From the NCBI GenBank assembly GCA_964624555.1, contig CAZUXB010000010.1, positions 1 through 53,351 on the forward strand: 53,351 bases of DNA, given 5' to 3'. Of the stretch, positions 40,071 to 48,443 are shown piece after piece (position 1 is the stretch's first letter; each line of letters begins with the position of its first letter). The notes beneath the pieces were generated by a model. The model saw nothing but the letters and a program-made list of their open reading frames with translations. It did no database searches and was not told where the DNA came from. The translations under genes were made by a program, and so were the position numbers. This DNA is from SXRF01 sp964624555 (GTDB taxonomy: Bacteria > Pseudomonadota > Alphaproteobacteria > Rickettsiales > SXRF01).

Positions 40071-41684
40071 ATGGCCGATTCGGAAATAATGGAATATGAT
40101 GTAGTTATAGTTGGTGGCGGCCCGGCGGGGCTTTCTGCCGCTATACGCCTACGCCAGCTATCACCCAATATAAGCGTTTGTATCCTTGAAAAAGGTTCGG
40201 AGATAGGGGCGCATATACTGTCCGGATGTGTTCTGGAACCGCGCTCTCTGAATGAATTGCTTCCCGACTGGAAAGAGCGTGGAGCGCCGCTTAATACCCC
40301 GGCAAAGGATGACAGGTTTTTATTTCTGTCCAAGAATGGTCATATCCGCCTGCCTACTCCGCCGACTATGAATAATCATGGTAATTATATAATTTCGCTG
40401 AGTGATTTCTGCAAATGGCTTGCGACACAGGCCGAAGCGCTGGGGGTGCAGATATTCCCGGGCTTTCCTGCCGCCGAACTACTGATAGAAAATGACCGGG
40501 TGGCCGGGGTTGTAACCGGTGAGTTCGGCATTGGCAAGGATGGGCAGAAAAAATCATCATACCAGCCGGGGGTAACCATCAAGGGCAAATATATCTTGCT
40601 CGCCGAAGGTTGCCGCGGTTCGCTTTCTCAGAAACTTATGGAGAAGTTCAACCTGCGTGCCGAGTGCGACCCACAGACTTACGGTATCGGCATCAAGGAG
40701 CTTTGGGAAATAAAACCGGAGAACCACAAGCCAGGCAGCGTTACCCATACTGTCGGGTGGCCAATGGCGCAGGATACTTATGGCGGCTCCTTCATGTACC
40801 ACCTTGAAAACAACCGGGTGGCGGTTGGTTTTGTAATTGGCCTTGATTATAAAAATCCGTATCTCGATCCCTTCGCGGAATTCCAGCGTTTTAAAACCCA
40901 TATTTCCATAGCTCCGGTTCTGGAAGGTGGGCGGCGCATAGCCTATGGTGCGCGGGCGCTCAATGAAGGTGGCTTGCAATCATTGCCGAAACTTACTTTC
41001 CCCGGTGGGGCGATGGTTGGTTGCGCGGCCGGGTTCATGAACGTACCCAAAGTAAAAGGCACGCATACCGCCATGAAATCAGCGATGCTTGCTGCGGAGG
41101 CGATAGCCGCTGCATTAAAAGGTGGTGGCGATGCGGCGCTGGATAGTTACAGTGCTGCCCTGAAAAATAGTTGGGTCTATCAGGAATTATATAAAGTGCG
41201 CAATATCCGCCCGGCTTTCCGTTGTGGCCTGTTTGCTGGCCTGTTATACGCCGCTTTCGATACGTTCATACTGCGTGGAAAAGCGCCGTGGACCTTTAAG
41301 AACCATGCCGACAACAAGCAGTTATGCAAAGCCAGTGAGTGCAAAAAAATTGCCTACCCAAAACCGGATGGGATAGTTTCTTTCGACAAATTATCTTCGG
41401 TTTTTCTTTCCAGCACCAACCATGAGGAAGACCAGCCGGCGCATCTCACCCTTAAAGACGGCAGTGTGCCTATGGCGATAAACCTGCCGCTATATGATGC
41501 GCCGGAGCAGAGATACTGCCCGGCAGGGGTATATGAGATAGTAGAAAAATCAGGAAAGCCGGAGCTGCAGATAAACGCGCAGAACTGTGTCCACTGCAAA
41601 ACCTGCGACATAAAAGACCCGACCCAGAACATTATCTGGAAAACGCCGGAAGGTGGTGGTGGGCCTAACTATTCAGGAATGTAA
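40071..41684 (+). CDS. Electron transfer flavoprotein-ubiquinone oxidoreductase
   Basis: Membrane-linked flavoprotein passing electrons from ETF to ubiquinone. The FAD motif DVVIVGGGPAGLSAAIRL, the GCRGSLSQKLMEKFNL block and the C-terminal [4Fe-4S] site (CPAGVYE...NCVHCKTCDIKDP) all fit ETF-QO. The length (537 aa) is normal. ATG codons at 40071 and 40089 are both possible starts; the second is nearest the FAD motif. It is monocistronic. The ETF subunits are not in the window. It would support oxidation of fatty acids or amino acids. Confidence 0.95.
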   Translation: MADSEIMEYDVVIVGGGPAGLSAAIRLRQLSPNISVCILEKGSEIGAHILSGCVLEPRSLNELLPDWKERGAPLNTPAKDDRFLFLSKNGHIRLPTPPTMNNHGNYIISLSDFCKWLATQAEALGVQIFPGFPAAELLIENDRVAGVVTGEFGIGKDGQKKSSYQPGVTIKGKYILLAEGCRGSLSQKLMEKFNLRAECDPQTYGIGIKELWEIKPENHKPGSVTHTVGWPMAQDTYGGSFMYHLENNRVAVGFVIGLDYKNPYLDPFAEFQRFKTHISIAPVLEGGRRIAYGARALNEGGLQSLPKLTFPGGAMVGCAAGFMNVPKVKGTHTAMKSAMLAAEAIAAALKGGGDAALDSYSAALKNSWVYQELYKVRNIRPAFRCGLFAGLLYAAFDTFILRGKAPWTFKNHADNKQLCKASECKKIAYPKPDGIVSFDKLSSVFLSSTNHEEDQPAHLTLKDGSVPMAINLPLYDAPEQRYCPAGVYEIVEKSGKPELQINAQNCVHCKTCDIKDPTQNIIWKTPEGGGGPNYSGM

Positions 41685-41725
41685 GGAGTATTGGGCGTAT
41701 AAATTGTTCTACGCCCTAACATTCA

Positions 41726-42547
41726 TTATTTCTTCTTAGGCTTATCTTTTTTGGCATCCTTATCATCATCTTTTTTAGAAGAATCGCGAAGGTCAGCTAT
41801 TGCTTTCTGCATAGTTTCGTAAGGAATTGCTCCCGGATATAAAGTATCGCCGATAAGAATGGCCGGGGTGCCCCTGATACCCAAATCATTGCCCAATTCT
41901 TTATTCTTACTGAGATGCTTATCTATTTCAGGGTTTTTGATTTCGGTTTTCAGTTTTTCAACGTCGATACCTAATTTTGTCGCTTCCCTTACCACCACAT
42001 CTTCATTGATTGCTCCGCTCACTGCGAACATTGCTTTATGGAAATCAAAATATTTATCCTTGGCAATGCGGTATACTGCAATAGCCGCTTTCGCTGCATA
42101 TTTAGAATCTTCACTCAGGATAGGGAATTCTTTAAAGGCTACTTTGAGTTTTTTATCGCTATCAATCAGCTTGGAAATAGAGGCAAGCGCCTGTTTGCAA
42201 TAACCACAATGATAATCAAAGAATTCAACCATTGTAACATCGGCATCCGCCGGCCCAACAGTTGGCGTAGCCTGATCAGAGAAAAGGTCGCCTCTATGTT
42301 TTTCGATTCCTTCCTTGGCTTTTTTGGCCAATTCATCTTCCTGTGCCGACTGCATTTTTTCGACAACTTCCATAAGTATTGTCGGATCGTTCAGCAACGT
42401 TTCCCTAAGCAGGGCGGGGAACTGGGCGCGGGTCACCGGAGCATTCGGGTCTATTGAGGCTGCCGTTGCAGAAGTTGTTGCGAAGGCGGAATGTGCCAAA
42501 AGCAGGCAGCTGGAAACGGTGGTAAAAAGAAAACGTGAATAAGACAT
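41726..42547 (-). CDS. DsbA family thiol oxidoreductase (Com1-like)
   Basis: The 273-residue protein has a signal peptide (residues 5-24), a helical N-terminal extension, and a thioredoxin-fold core with the redox motif CGYC (near residue 115, EFFDYHCGYCKQAL) and the cis-proline RGTPAILIG. The tail is a lysine/aspartate-rich tract (KKDDDKDAKKDKPKKK). It matches Com1-type outer-membrane or periplasmic oxidoreductases. It follows the M48 gene on the minus strand, with a repeat element between them. A strong AAGGAG site precedes the start. Confidence 0.9.
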   Translation of the reverse strand: MSYSRFLFTTVSSCLLLAHSAFATTSATAASIDPNAPVTRAQFPALLRETLLNDPTILMEVVEKMQSAQEDELAKKAKEGIEKHRGDLFSDQATPTVGPADADVTMVEFFDYHCGYCKQALASISKLIDSDKKLKVAFKEFPILSEDSKYAAKAAIAVYRIAKDKYFDFHKAMFAVSGAINEDVVVREATKLGIDVEKLKTEIKNPEIDKHLSKNKELGNDLGIRGTPAILIGDTLYPGAIPYETMQKAIADLRDSSKKDDDKDAKKDKPKKK

Positions 42548-42661
42548 GAAATTAAGCTCCTTCTGTTTAATAAGACGGTGTTAATAGTAACAATTATAAG
42601 ATACTAAGTATAGTTAATAACGCTATTTGCAACTTTTTTTGTAAAACACTGACTTTTGGTC

Positions 42662-42744
42662 TTGTCATTCCCGCGAAGGCTGGAATCTTTATATCAGCCG
42701 GTGAAAAACCTATCAAGAGATCCCCGCCTGCGCGGGGATGACAA
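42662..42744. repeat. Palindromic element upstream of the DsbA-like gene
   Basis: An 83-bp element with arms TTGTCATTCCCGCG (42662-42675) and CGCGGGGATGACAA (42731-42744), 13 of 14 matching inverted. It belongs to the TGTCAT/ATGACA group found in valS and elsewhere. It lies between the M48 gene and the DsbA-like gene. Confidence 0.85.
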
Positions 42745-42779
42745 AAAAGTCGTACATCGCTTGTTAATAATAAAAACAT

Positions 42780-44135
42780 TTAGAAAAGACTGCCTTTTTC
42801 CTGATTTTTTTTGTTCATATCCGTGGCCTTGTTTTTTATATCCTGCGCCCGCCTGTAAGCCGGGGAATTTTCCTTAAGGGCTGAGATGGCCTGGTTTGAC
42901 ATTTGCAGGGCTGTTTTTGCATCGCCCTCGAGCAGCGTTTCTTCGGCGAGGGCGAGGTTAGACATTGGCAGGTTTCCAGCGTGTCCGTAAGCTGTAGCCA
43001 GCAGGTGCCAGCTTTCCGCATTGCTGTTATCGAGGCTGGTTGATTTTTCCAGGTGTTCTATTGCTGATTTTGTAGTTGAAGCTAAGTTCTGGGCAATTTC
43101 GACTTTTCCAAGATCTGCCAATATCAGTGCTGAGTTAGGCAGGAGCTTCACCGCAGTCTGGTAGGAAGTCAGGGCTTCACGGGTACGGCCATTTTCAAAT
43201 AATATCTGTCCTTTCAACTCATGGAAAAAAGGATCGTTGGGAGATTCTTCGAGCAGGCTGTTCATTTCTTTTAGGGCGCTATCAATATCCGGCATTTTAT
43301 AGTAGGCGATAGCGCGCGCCATCCTGGCGGGGACACTTTTATCGCTGGCCGGATATTTCTGCATGGTTTTTTCCGGTGTCTGGATAAAACCATAAAGCTT
43401 CGCTATCATACGCTGGTGCAATATATCGTATGATTTGGGGTATTGACCGCTGGGTATTTTGGATTTGTCAACATGGTCGCGGACAAACTCTATACGGTCA
43501 TTGGTAAGTGGGTGGGTCATCATATAAGGATTAGGTGAACCAAACTGCTTACGTTCATTCATCTTAAGCAGTTCAAACATTTTTAACAGCCCGCTTCCTG
43601 ATATTCCAAGCTTGTCGAGGCTGTTCAGTGCGGACTGGTCGGCTGATTGTTCATTGGCACGGGTATAGGACAGGAAATTACGTGTTACAGAATTCTGCCC
43701 GCCGGTAATAACTGCGGCTGCCGCTTCTGGTTTTTTGGAAACTGCGGCTGCTGCTGCTCCCAGAACAAAGGTCAGGACTGTGCCTAGCTGGGCGTTTTTG
43801 AGTTGTTCTGCTCCACGGGCGAGGTGCCCGCCGGCTATATGCCCGGTTTCATGCGCCATAACACCGATTAAGACGCTGGGATTTTCTGTAGCCATTATCA
43901 GGCCGGTATGGATGAACATATTGGCACCACCGGCGACATAAGCATTCAGCGAATCATCCTGCACGATGAATATTTTAACGGCGGAAGCATTTACCCCGGC
44001 GGCATTGAAGATAGGGTTGGCGTATGTCCTTAGTGTATGCTCTATTTCCGCGTCACGGATAAGCGGCACGGCCAGAGCCTGGTTAGTTAGTATGACTAAA
44101 GAAAGTAAGAAGGCTATTACTTGTTTTATTGTCAT
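42780..44135 (-). CDS. M48 family metalloprotease with TPR repeats (BepA-like)
   Basis: The 451-residue protein has a signal peptide (residues 4-22) and an M48 peptidase domain with zinc motif HETGH (residues 95-99) and a third ligand in ANEQSADQSAL. C-terminal TPR units follow (from about residue 290: PFFHELKGQILFENGRTREALTSY and on). This is the plan of BepA/YfgC, an outer-membrane protein quality-control protease. It starts 11 bp after the rne stop and is probably co-transcribed with it. The tail of about 30 residues is lysine-rich. Confidence 0.92.
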   Translation of the reverse strand: MTIKQVIAFLLSLVILTNQALAVPLIRDAEIEHTLRTYANPIFNAAGVNASAVKIFIVQDDSLNAYVAGGANMFIHTGLIMATENPSVLIGVMAHETGHIAGGHLARGAEQLKNAQLGTVLTFVLGAAAAAVSKKPEAAAAVITGGQNSVTRNFLSYTRANEQSADQSALNSLDKLGISGSGLLKMFELLKMNERKQFGSPNPYMMTHPLTNDRIEFVRDHVDKSKIPSGQYPKSYDILHQRMIAKLYGFIQTPEKTMQKYPASDKSVPARMARAIAYYKMPDIDSALKEMNSLLEESPNDPFFHELKGQILFENGRTREALTSYQTAVKLLPNSALILADLGKVEIAQNLASTTKSAIEHLEKSTSLDNSNAESWHLLATAYGHAGNLPMSNLALAEETLLEGDAKTALQMSNQAISALKENSPAYRRAQDIKNKATDMNKKNQEKGSLF

Positions 44136-44146
44136 AACAACCGGCT

Positions 44147-46726
44147 CTAGTCATCCAGGCTTATCATTTTCTGCCACCAGCCACGTTTGGGTGGTGAAGA
44201 CGGAGCCAGCGGCTCTGGATTAGCAGCAGGTTGTTCCGGTTTGTAGTCATGGAACGCCTTGTAGGTCGGCGGGGCCGGAACGGCTACCGGGCGCAGGTCC
44301 GAGGCAAAAGCCGGCAGCGCTTTGCCATCGACTAATTCTGCGACGCCACCATTCCAGCTGGTTGGAGCATCAGAGTTATCGGTCTGGGCATTATCATTTT
44401 TCGCATCACGATCCCGCCATTCGCGGCGGCCACGGCCACGGTTGTTGCCCCGGTCGCGCGGATGTTTCTGGGTATTTTCCGTGGCTTCTGCGTCTGCCAT
44501 TGGTTCGGAGGATGATTCACCTTCCTGCGCTTGCGGCATGGCGATCACATTATCACCATTTTTCTGTTCCTGGCGGTTGGCAAAATTTCCCCGCCCACCA
44601 CGGCGTCCACGGCGGCGGCGGCCGCGGGGGTTATCATTGCCTGTACCTTCACCACCGGCAGAATTATTATCGCCTGTTTCGGCGGTCTTTCCAGACGTTG
44701 CATCGCCACTATTGGGCAGAACCTCTATATTGCGTGGGCGTTCAGTTTTTTCAGGCCATCTTGAGCGGCGTGATTCCTGGTTTTCTATTCGTTCATTTTG
44801 TGTGCGGCGGACTTTTTCTATGGAGAAATCAGACAGGGCCAACTCCGGATTGATGAGTATCTGGATAGATATCCCGTGACGTTTTTCCAGTTCGCGCAGG
44901 GTATCACGCTTATAGTTGAGCATATACATTGCCAGTGCCTGTGGTGCTAATACCCGCAGGCCGCCGATATTGCCGGCGCTTGCGTCTTTCTCGATGGCGC
45001 GGATGACCTGTATGCTCATTGATTCGTTAGAGCGTATAACGCCACGGCCGATACAATGTGGACATTGTACCATGTTGGTTTCCGAGATGCTGGAGCGCAG
45101 ACGCTGGCGCGACATTTCGAGCAGGCCGAACGGGCTGATGCGCCCGAGCTGAATTTTGGCGCGGTCGGTTTTCATGGAATCCTTAAGTGTTTTTTCCACG
45201 GCGCGGCGGTTGCGCGATTCTAGCATATCGATAAAATCTATGACCACCAGCCCGGCCAGGTCGCGCAGGCGCAGTTGCCGTGCCACTTCAGCGGCGGCTT
45301 CGAGGTTGGTTTTAAGGGCGGTTTCTTCAATGTTACGCTCGCCGGTTGCCCGTCCTGAGTTCACGTCTATTGAGATCATTGCTTCGGTCGGGTTGATAAC
45401 CAGATAGGCTCCGGATTTCATCTTGACCACCGGATCGTGCATGGAGAGGAGTTGGTCTTCTACGCTATAAGCGTAAAAGAGCGGTGTTTGTGCCGAGTAT
45501 TGTTTTACCTTGGGCAGGTGGCTGGGTAGCAGCAGCTTCATGAATTCCCGCGCTGATTTATAGGCGGTATCCCCTTCAATCATTATTTCTGCGATGTCGT
45601 TGCTGTACTGGTCGCGGATTGCGCGTTTTACAATATCGCTTTCCTCATAGATGAGGGCGGGGGCGTTGGAACTAAGGGTATCTTCGCGGATGGCATTCCA
45701 TAATTTTACCAGATAATCAAAATCGCGTTTTATTTCCGCGTGGGTCCGGTCCATACCGGCAGTGCGGATGATAACGCTCATACCCTCGGCGAGGCGGAAT
45801 TCGGTAGAGATAGCTTTAAGGCGCTTGCGGTCTTCGGCGCTGGCGATCTTGCGTGATATCCCGCCATCTTTCGGTGAGTTAGGCATAAGTACGCAATAAC
45901 GTCCGGCGAGTGACAGGTAGGTGGTTAGCGATACACCTTTATTGCCCCGTTCTTCTTTTATGACCTGAATGAGAACAACCTGGCCGCGGCGGATAACTTC
46001 CTGAATTTTATAGCGGCGCATGAAACCGTTGCGTTTGCGTTTGTTGCGCAGCTCTTCTTCTTCGTTGGCGAGGGTTTCAACTTCTTCTTTATCTTCTTTT
46101 TCGGATTCCGGCGCAGCGGCAATTTCCGTATTCGTGTCAGTGTCGGTGGCGGTAGAAGCCTCTGTTTCAGATTCGGAAGCAGTTTCTGTTTCTACTGGTT
46201 CTGTTATTTCAGGTACTGGTATTTCCTCGCTTACGGAAATGTCGATAGCACCTTGCAGGAGATAGGCCGGGCGTTCTTCTTCAGCCGCGACTTCCTCAGT
46301 AGGTTTATCACTTTCCTGTTGCTCTTCGGTGGTTTCAGCAATATCAGATTCATCAGATTCTTTTTCTGCGTTATCATCGGTGGTGCCAGTTTGGGCAGTA
46401 TCAGAATCGGAAAGCTTTTCTACGTTGTCACTTTCTACTTCCTTTTCAATTTCTTCCATCAGGCGTTTGCGGTCGGAAACCGGGATCTGGTAATAGTCAG
46501 TGTGTATTTCGGCGAAGGGCAGGAATCCTTGTTTGCCGCCGCCATATTCGACGAAGGCGGCCTGCAGGGAAGGCTCTACCCGTGTTATCTTAGCCAGGTA
46601 GATATTACCTTTTAATTGTTTTTTTGCGGTGCTTACGAAATCAAAATCGTAGATCTGGTTTTCATCGGCGATGACTACACGGGTTTCTTCCGGGTGCAGC
46701 GCATCGATAAGCATTCTTTTGGTCAT
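44147..46726 (-). CDS. rne: Ribonuclease E
   Basis: RNA-degradation endonuclease. The S1 domain (KKQLKGNIYLAKITRVEPSLQAAFVEYG) is split by an acidic insert (about residues 93-230) before the rest of the domain (GQVVLIQVIKEERGNKGVSLTTY), as in alphaproteobacterial RNase E. The catalytic aspartate region is VVIDFIDMLESRNRRAVEKTLKD, and the zinc-link cysteines are in CPHCIGRG. The C-terminal third is a basic, arginine-rich scaffold (RGRRRRGRRGGRGN). The start has a GGAG site. It heads a minus-strand run with the M48 gene. Confidence 0.95.
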   Translation of the reverse strand: MTKRMLIDALHPEETRVVIADENQIYDFDFVSTAKKQLKGNIYLAKITRVEPSLQAAFVEYGGGKQGFLPFAEIHTDYYQIPVSDRKRLMEEIEKEVESDNVEKLSDSDTAQTGTTDDNAEKESDESDIAETTEEQQESDKPTEEVAAEEERPAYLLQGAIDISVSEEIPVPEITEPVETETASESETEASTATDTDTNTEIAAAPESEKEDKEEVETLANEEEELRNKRKRNGFMRRYKIQEVIRRGQVVLIQVIKEERGNKGVSLTTYLSLAGRYCVLMPNSPKDGGISRKIASAEDRKRLKAISTEFRLAEGMSVIIRTAGMDRTHAEIKRDFDYLVKLWNAIREDTLSSNAPALIYEESDIVKRAIRDQYSNDIAEIMIEGDTAYKSAREFMKLLLPSHLPKVKQYSAQTPLFYAYSVEDQLLSMHDPVVKMKSGAYLVINPTEAMISIDVNSGRATGERNIEETALKTNLEAAAEVARQLRLRDLAGLVVIDFIDMLESRNRRAVEKTLKDSMKTDRAKIQLGRISPFGLLEMSRQRLRSSISETNMVQCPHCIGRGVIRSNESMSIQVIRAIEKDASAGNIGGLRVLAPQALAMYMLNYKRDTLRELEKRHGISIQILINPELALSDFSIEKVRRTQNERIENQESRRSRWPEKTERPRNIEVLPNSGDATSGKTAETGDNNSAGGEGTGNDNPRGRRRRGRRGGRGNFANRQEQKNGDNVIAMPQAQEGESSSEPMADAEATENTQKHPRDRGNNRGRGRREWRDRDAKNDNAQTDNSDAPTSWNGGVAELVDGKALPAFASDLRPVAVPAPPTYKAFHDYKPEQPAANPEPLAPSSPPKRGWWQKMISLDD

Positions 46727-47207
46727 GTGACGACTCCTTATGTTGTCGCCCCACGTTAGGTATAATCAAGTCTTAGATAAGCGGTAGTGCGGCAAATGGC
46801 AACGCGCGGGCGGCAGGGCCTCTGGCCTCTGTCCATAGGGTGGCGAAACATTGCGGGATAACGAATCTATAAGAATAACTGACATACTAAACCGTGAGGT
46901 CGTGATTTATAAAATTACTAAATTAACTGCAAGATAATCACCGTTCACAATACCTGCCTGCTTTCTTACATATCACTGAAGCGAGCGCAGATTGAACAGT
47001 AACCACTTGTATTCCGTGCTTAAAGTTTGTTTTTAGAATTAAACAAGCAGTAAACTTATCCAGTATAAATACAAAAAAGTAAATATACAATGAACTTATG
47101 AAATAAATATTCTGCGCTTAGTGTATTTTTTTGTTCAAAACTTTATTTAATTACCGTACAAAGCTTCGGGGCGAAGCAACTTATTTGGCGGATTATTTGC
47201 AACTAAT
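46727..47207. other. 481-bp intergenic region between rne and amiC
   Basis: No open frame with a ribosome site was seen. It must hold the promoters of both divergent genes and the rne leader, which in many bacteria folds to allow autoregulation. Visible features are a hairpin-prone GGCCTCTGGCCTC stretch near 46822 and a short hairpin GCTTC/GAAGC at 47163-47177, 31 bp before amiC. A convincing -35/-10 pair was not found for either gene. Confidence 0.5.
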
Positions 47208-48443
47208 ATGAGAATAAGTAGATATTTCATATACTTGATTGTAAGCTTGGTAGTTTGTTCTTGCTCAATAGCGGAAGCACAATCTGGTGGGGTTATCCAG
47301 TTTAAGCAGAAAGCTGATAAAGAAATAATAGAAATCACGGTTTCCGGCGCTGAATCGCGCAAGGTATTTACTGTTCCCAATCCCGACAGGCTGGTGGTGG
47401 ATGTTCCGTCAGTTGTTGGCAAGCCGGTGGTTACATTTCCTGACAATTATAAGGGAAAACTGGTAAAAGCAGCTCGTTTTGGGCAGTTTGACCCCAAGAC
47501 CTCGCGTTTTGTATTTGATTTAAATAAAGCGGTTAAGGTTGTTTCCACCCAGGCGCAGGGCGGTGTACTGACCATAGAGATAAGCGAGGGGGTGGCGAAT
47601 CTATTACAGGAAAAACCTCTTCAGGACAAATTACCTCAGGATAAGCCTGAAAAAATAGCCAGCTCCAAACAGAAATTGTATGAAGTTAGCCCGCAGGATG
47701 TTCGTGAGCCGAAAAAAAGTAACAAGCGTTACAAGACGAATGCGCCGCCTTTGATAATTATTGATCCAGGGCATGGTGGTGTTGACCCCGGTACAATAGG
47801 CAGCGGCGGGACTCAGGAAAAGGATGTTGTTTTGCAATATGGTCTGGCGCTTAAGGCCAGGCTGGTAAAGCTGAAAAAATACAGGGTTCGCCTGACCCGC
47901 TCCAGCGATGAATTCATCCAGTTGCGGGAGAGGGTGGCCATAGCCCGCAGGGCAGGGGCGAGCCTGTTTATATCGCTGCATGCCGATTCGGCGGATGAGT
48001 TGGCGGCGCGGGGCCTGTCGGTTTATACTGTATCGGAGAAAGCTTCGGACAAAGAGGCGGAGGCATTGGCGGCGCGGGAAAATAAATCGGATATAATTGC
48101 CGGTATGGATTTATCCGATGAAAAGGCCGAGGTGGCAGACATATTGATTTCACTGGCGCAGCGTGAAACAAAAAATCATTCGGCGACTTTTGCTGATTAT
48201 CTGGTGATGAGTCTTGGCGACAAGGTAAGGATGCTGCCAAATTCCCACCGCTTTGCCGGTTTTGCGGTACTTAAGGCACCGGATATACCATCGGTATTGG
48301 TTGAAGTTGGCTTTTTATCGCACCCGCAGGAGGAGAAAGAACTTAAATCCAGCGCCTACCGCAACAAGGTTGTGGAAGGTATCATCGATGGTGTTGAGGA
48401 TTATTTCAATAAAAAGAGTTCAGCAGGGCAGGAAGGGTTATGA
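47208..48443 (+). CDS. N-acetylmuramoyl-L-alanine amidase, AmiC-like
   Basis: Periplasmic zinc amidase that cuts peptidoglycan at division. A signal peptide is at residues 4-23. The AMIN domain (about 28-125) targets it to the septum, followed by a linker. The Amidase_3 domain has zinc ligands in IDPGHGGVDPG and SLHADS and the catalytic glutamate in VLVEVGFLSH. It is 411 aa. It overlaps the PBP1A start by 4 bp, so division-related hydrolysis and synthesis genes are translated together. Confidence 0.93.
   Translation: MRISRYFIYLIVSLVVCSCSIAEAQSGGVIQFKQKADKEIIEITVSGAESRKVFTVPNPDRLVVDVPSVVGKPVVTFPDNYKGKLVKAARFGQFDPKTSRFVFDLNKAVKVVSTQAQGGVLTIEISEGVANLLQEKPLQDKLPQDKPEKIASSKQKLYEVSPQDVREPKKSNKRYKTNAPPLIIIDPGHGGVDPGTIGSGGTQEKDVVLQYGLALKARLVKLKKYRVRLTRSSDEFIQLRERVAIARRAGASLFISLHADSADELAARGLSVYTVSEKASDKEAEALAARENKSDIIAGMDLSDEKAEVADILISLAQRETKNHSATFADYLVMSLGDKVRMLPNSHRFAGFAVLKAPDIPSVLVEVGFLSHPQEEKELKSSAYRNKVVEGIIDGVEDYFNKKSSAGQEGL

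Noticed and set aside
44322..44879. Long open frame on the plus strand opposite rne
   Set aside because: It is antisense to the low-complexity arginine-rich part of RNase E, where biased codons keep the opposite frame open.
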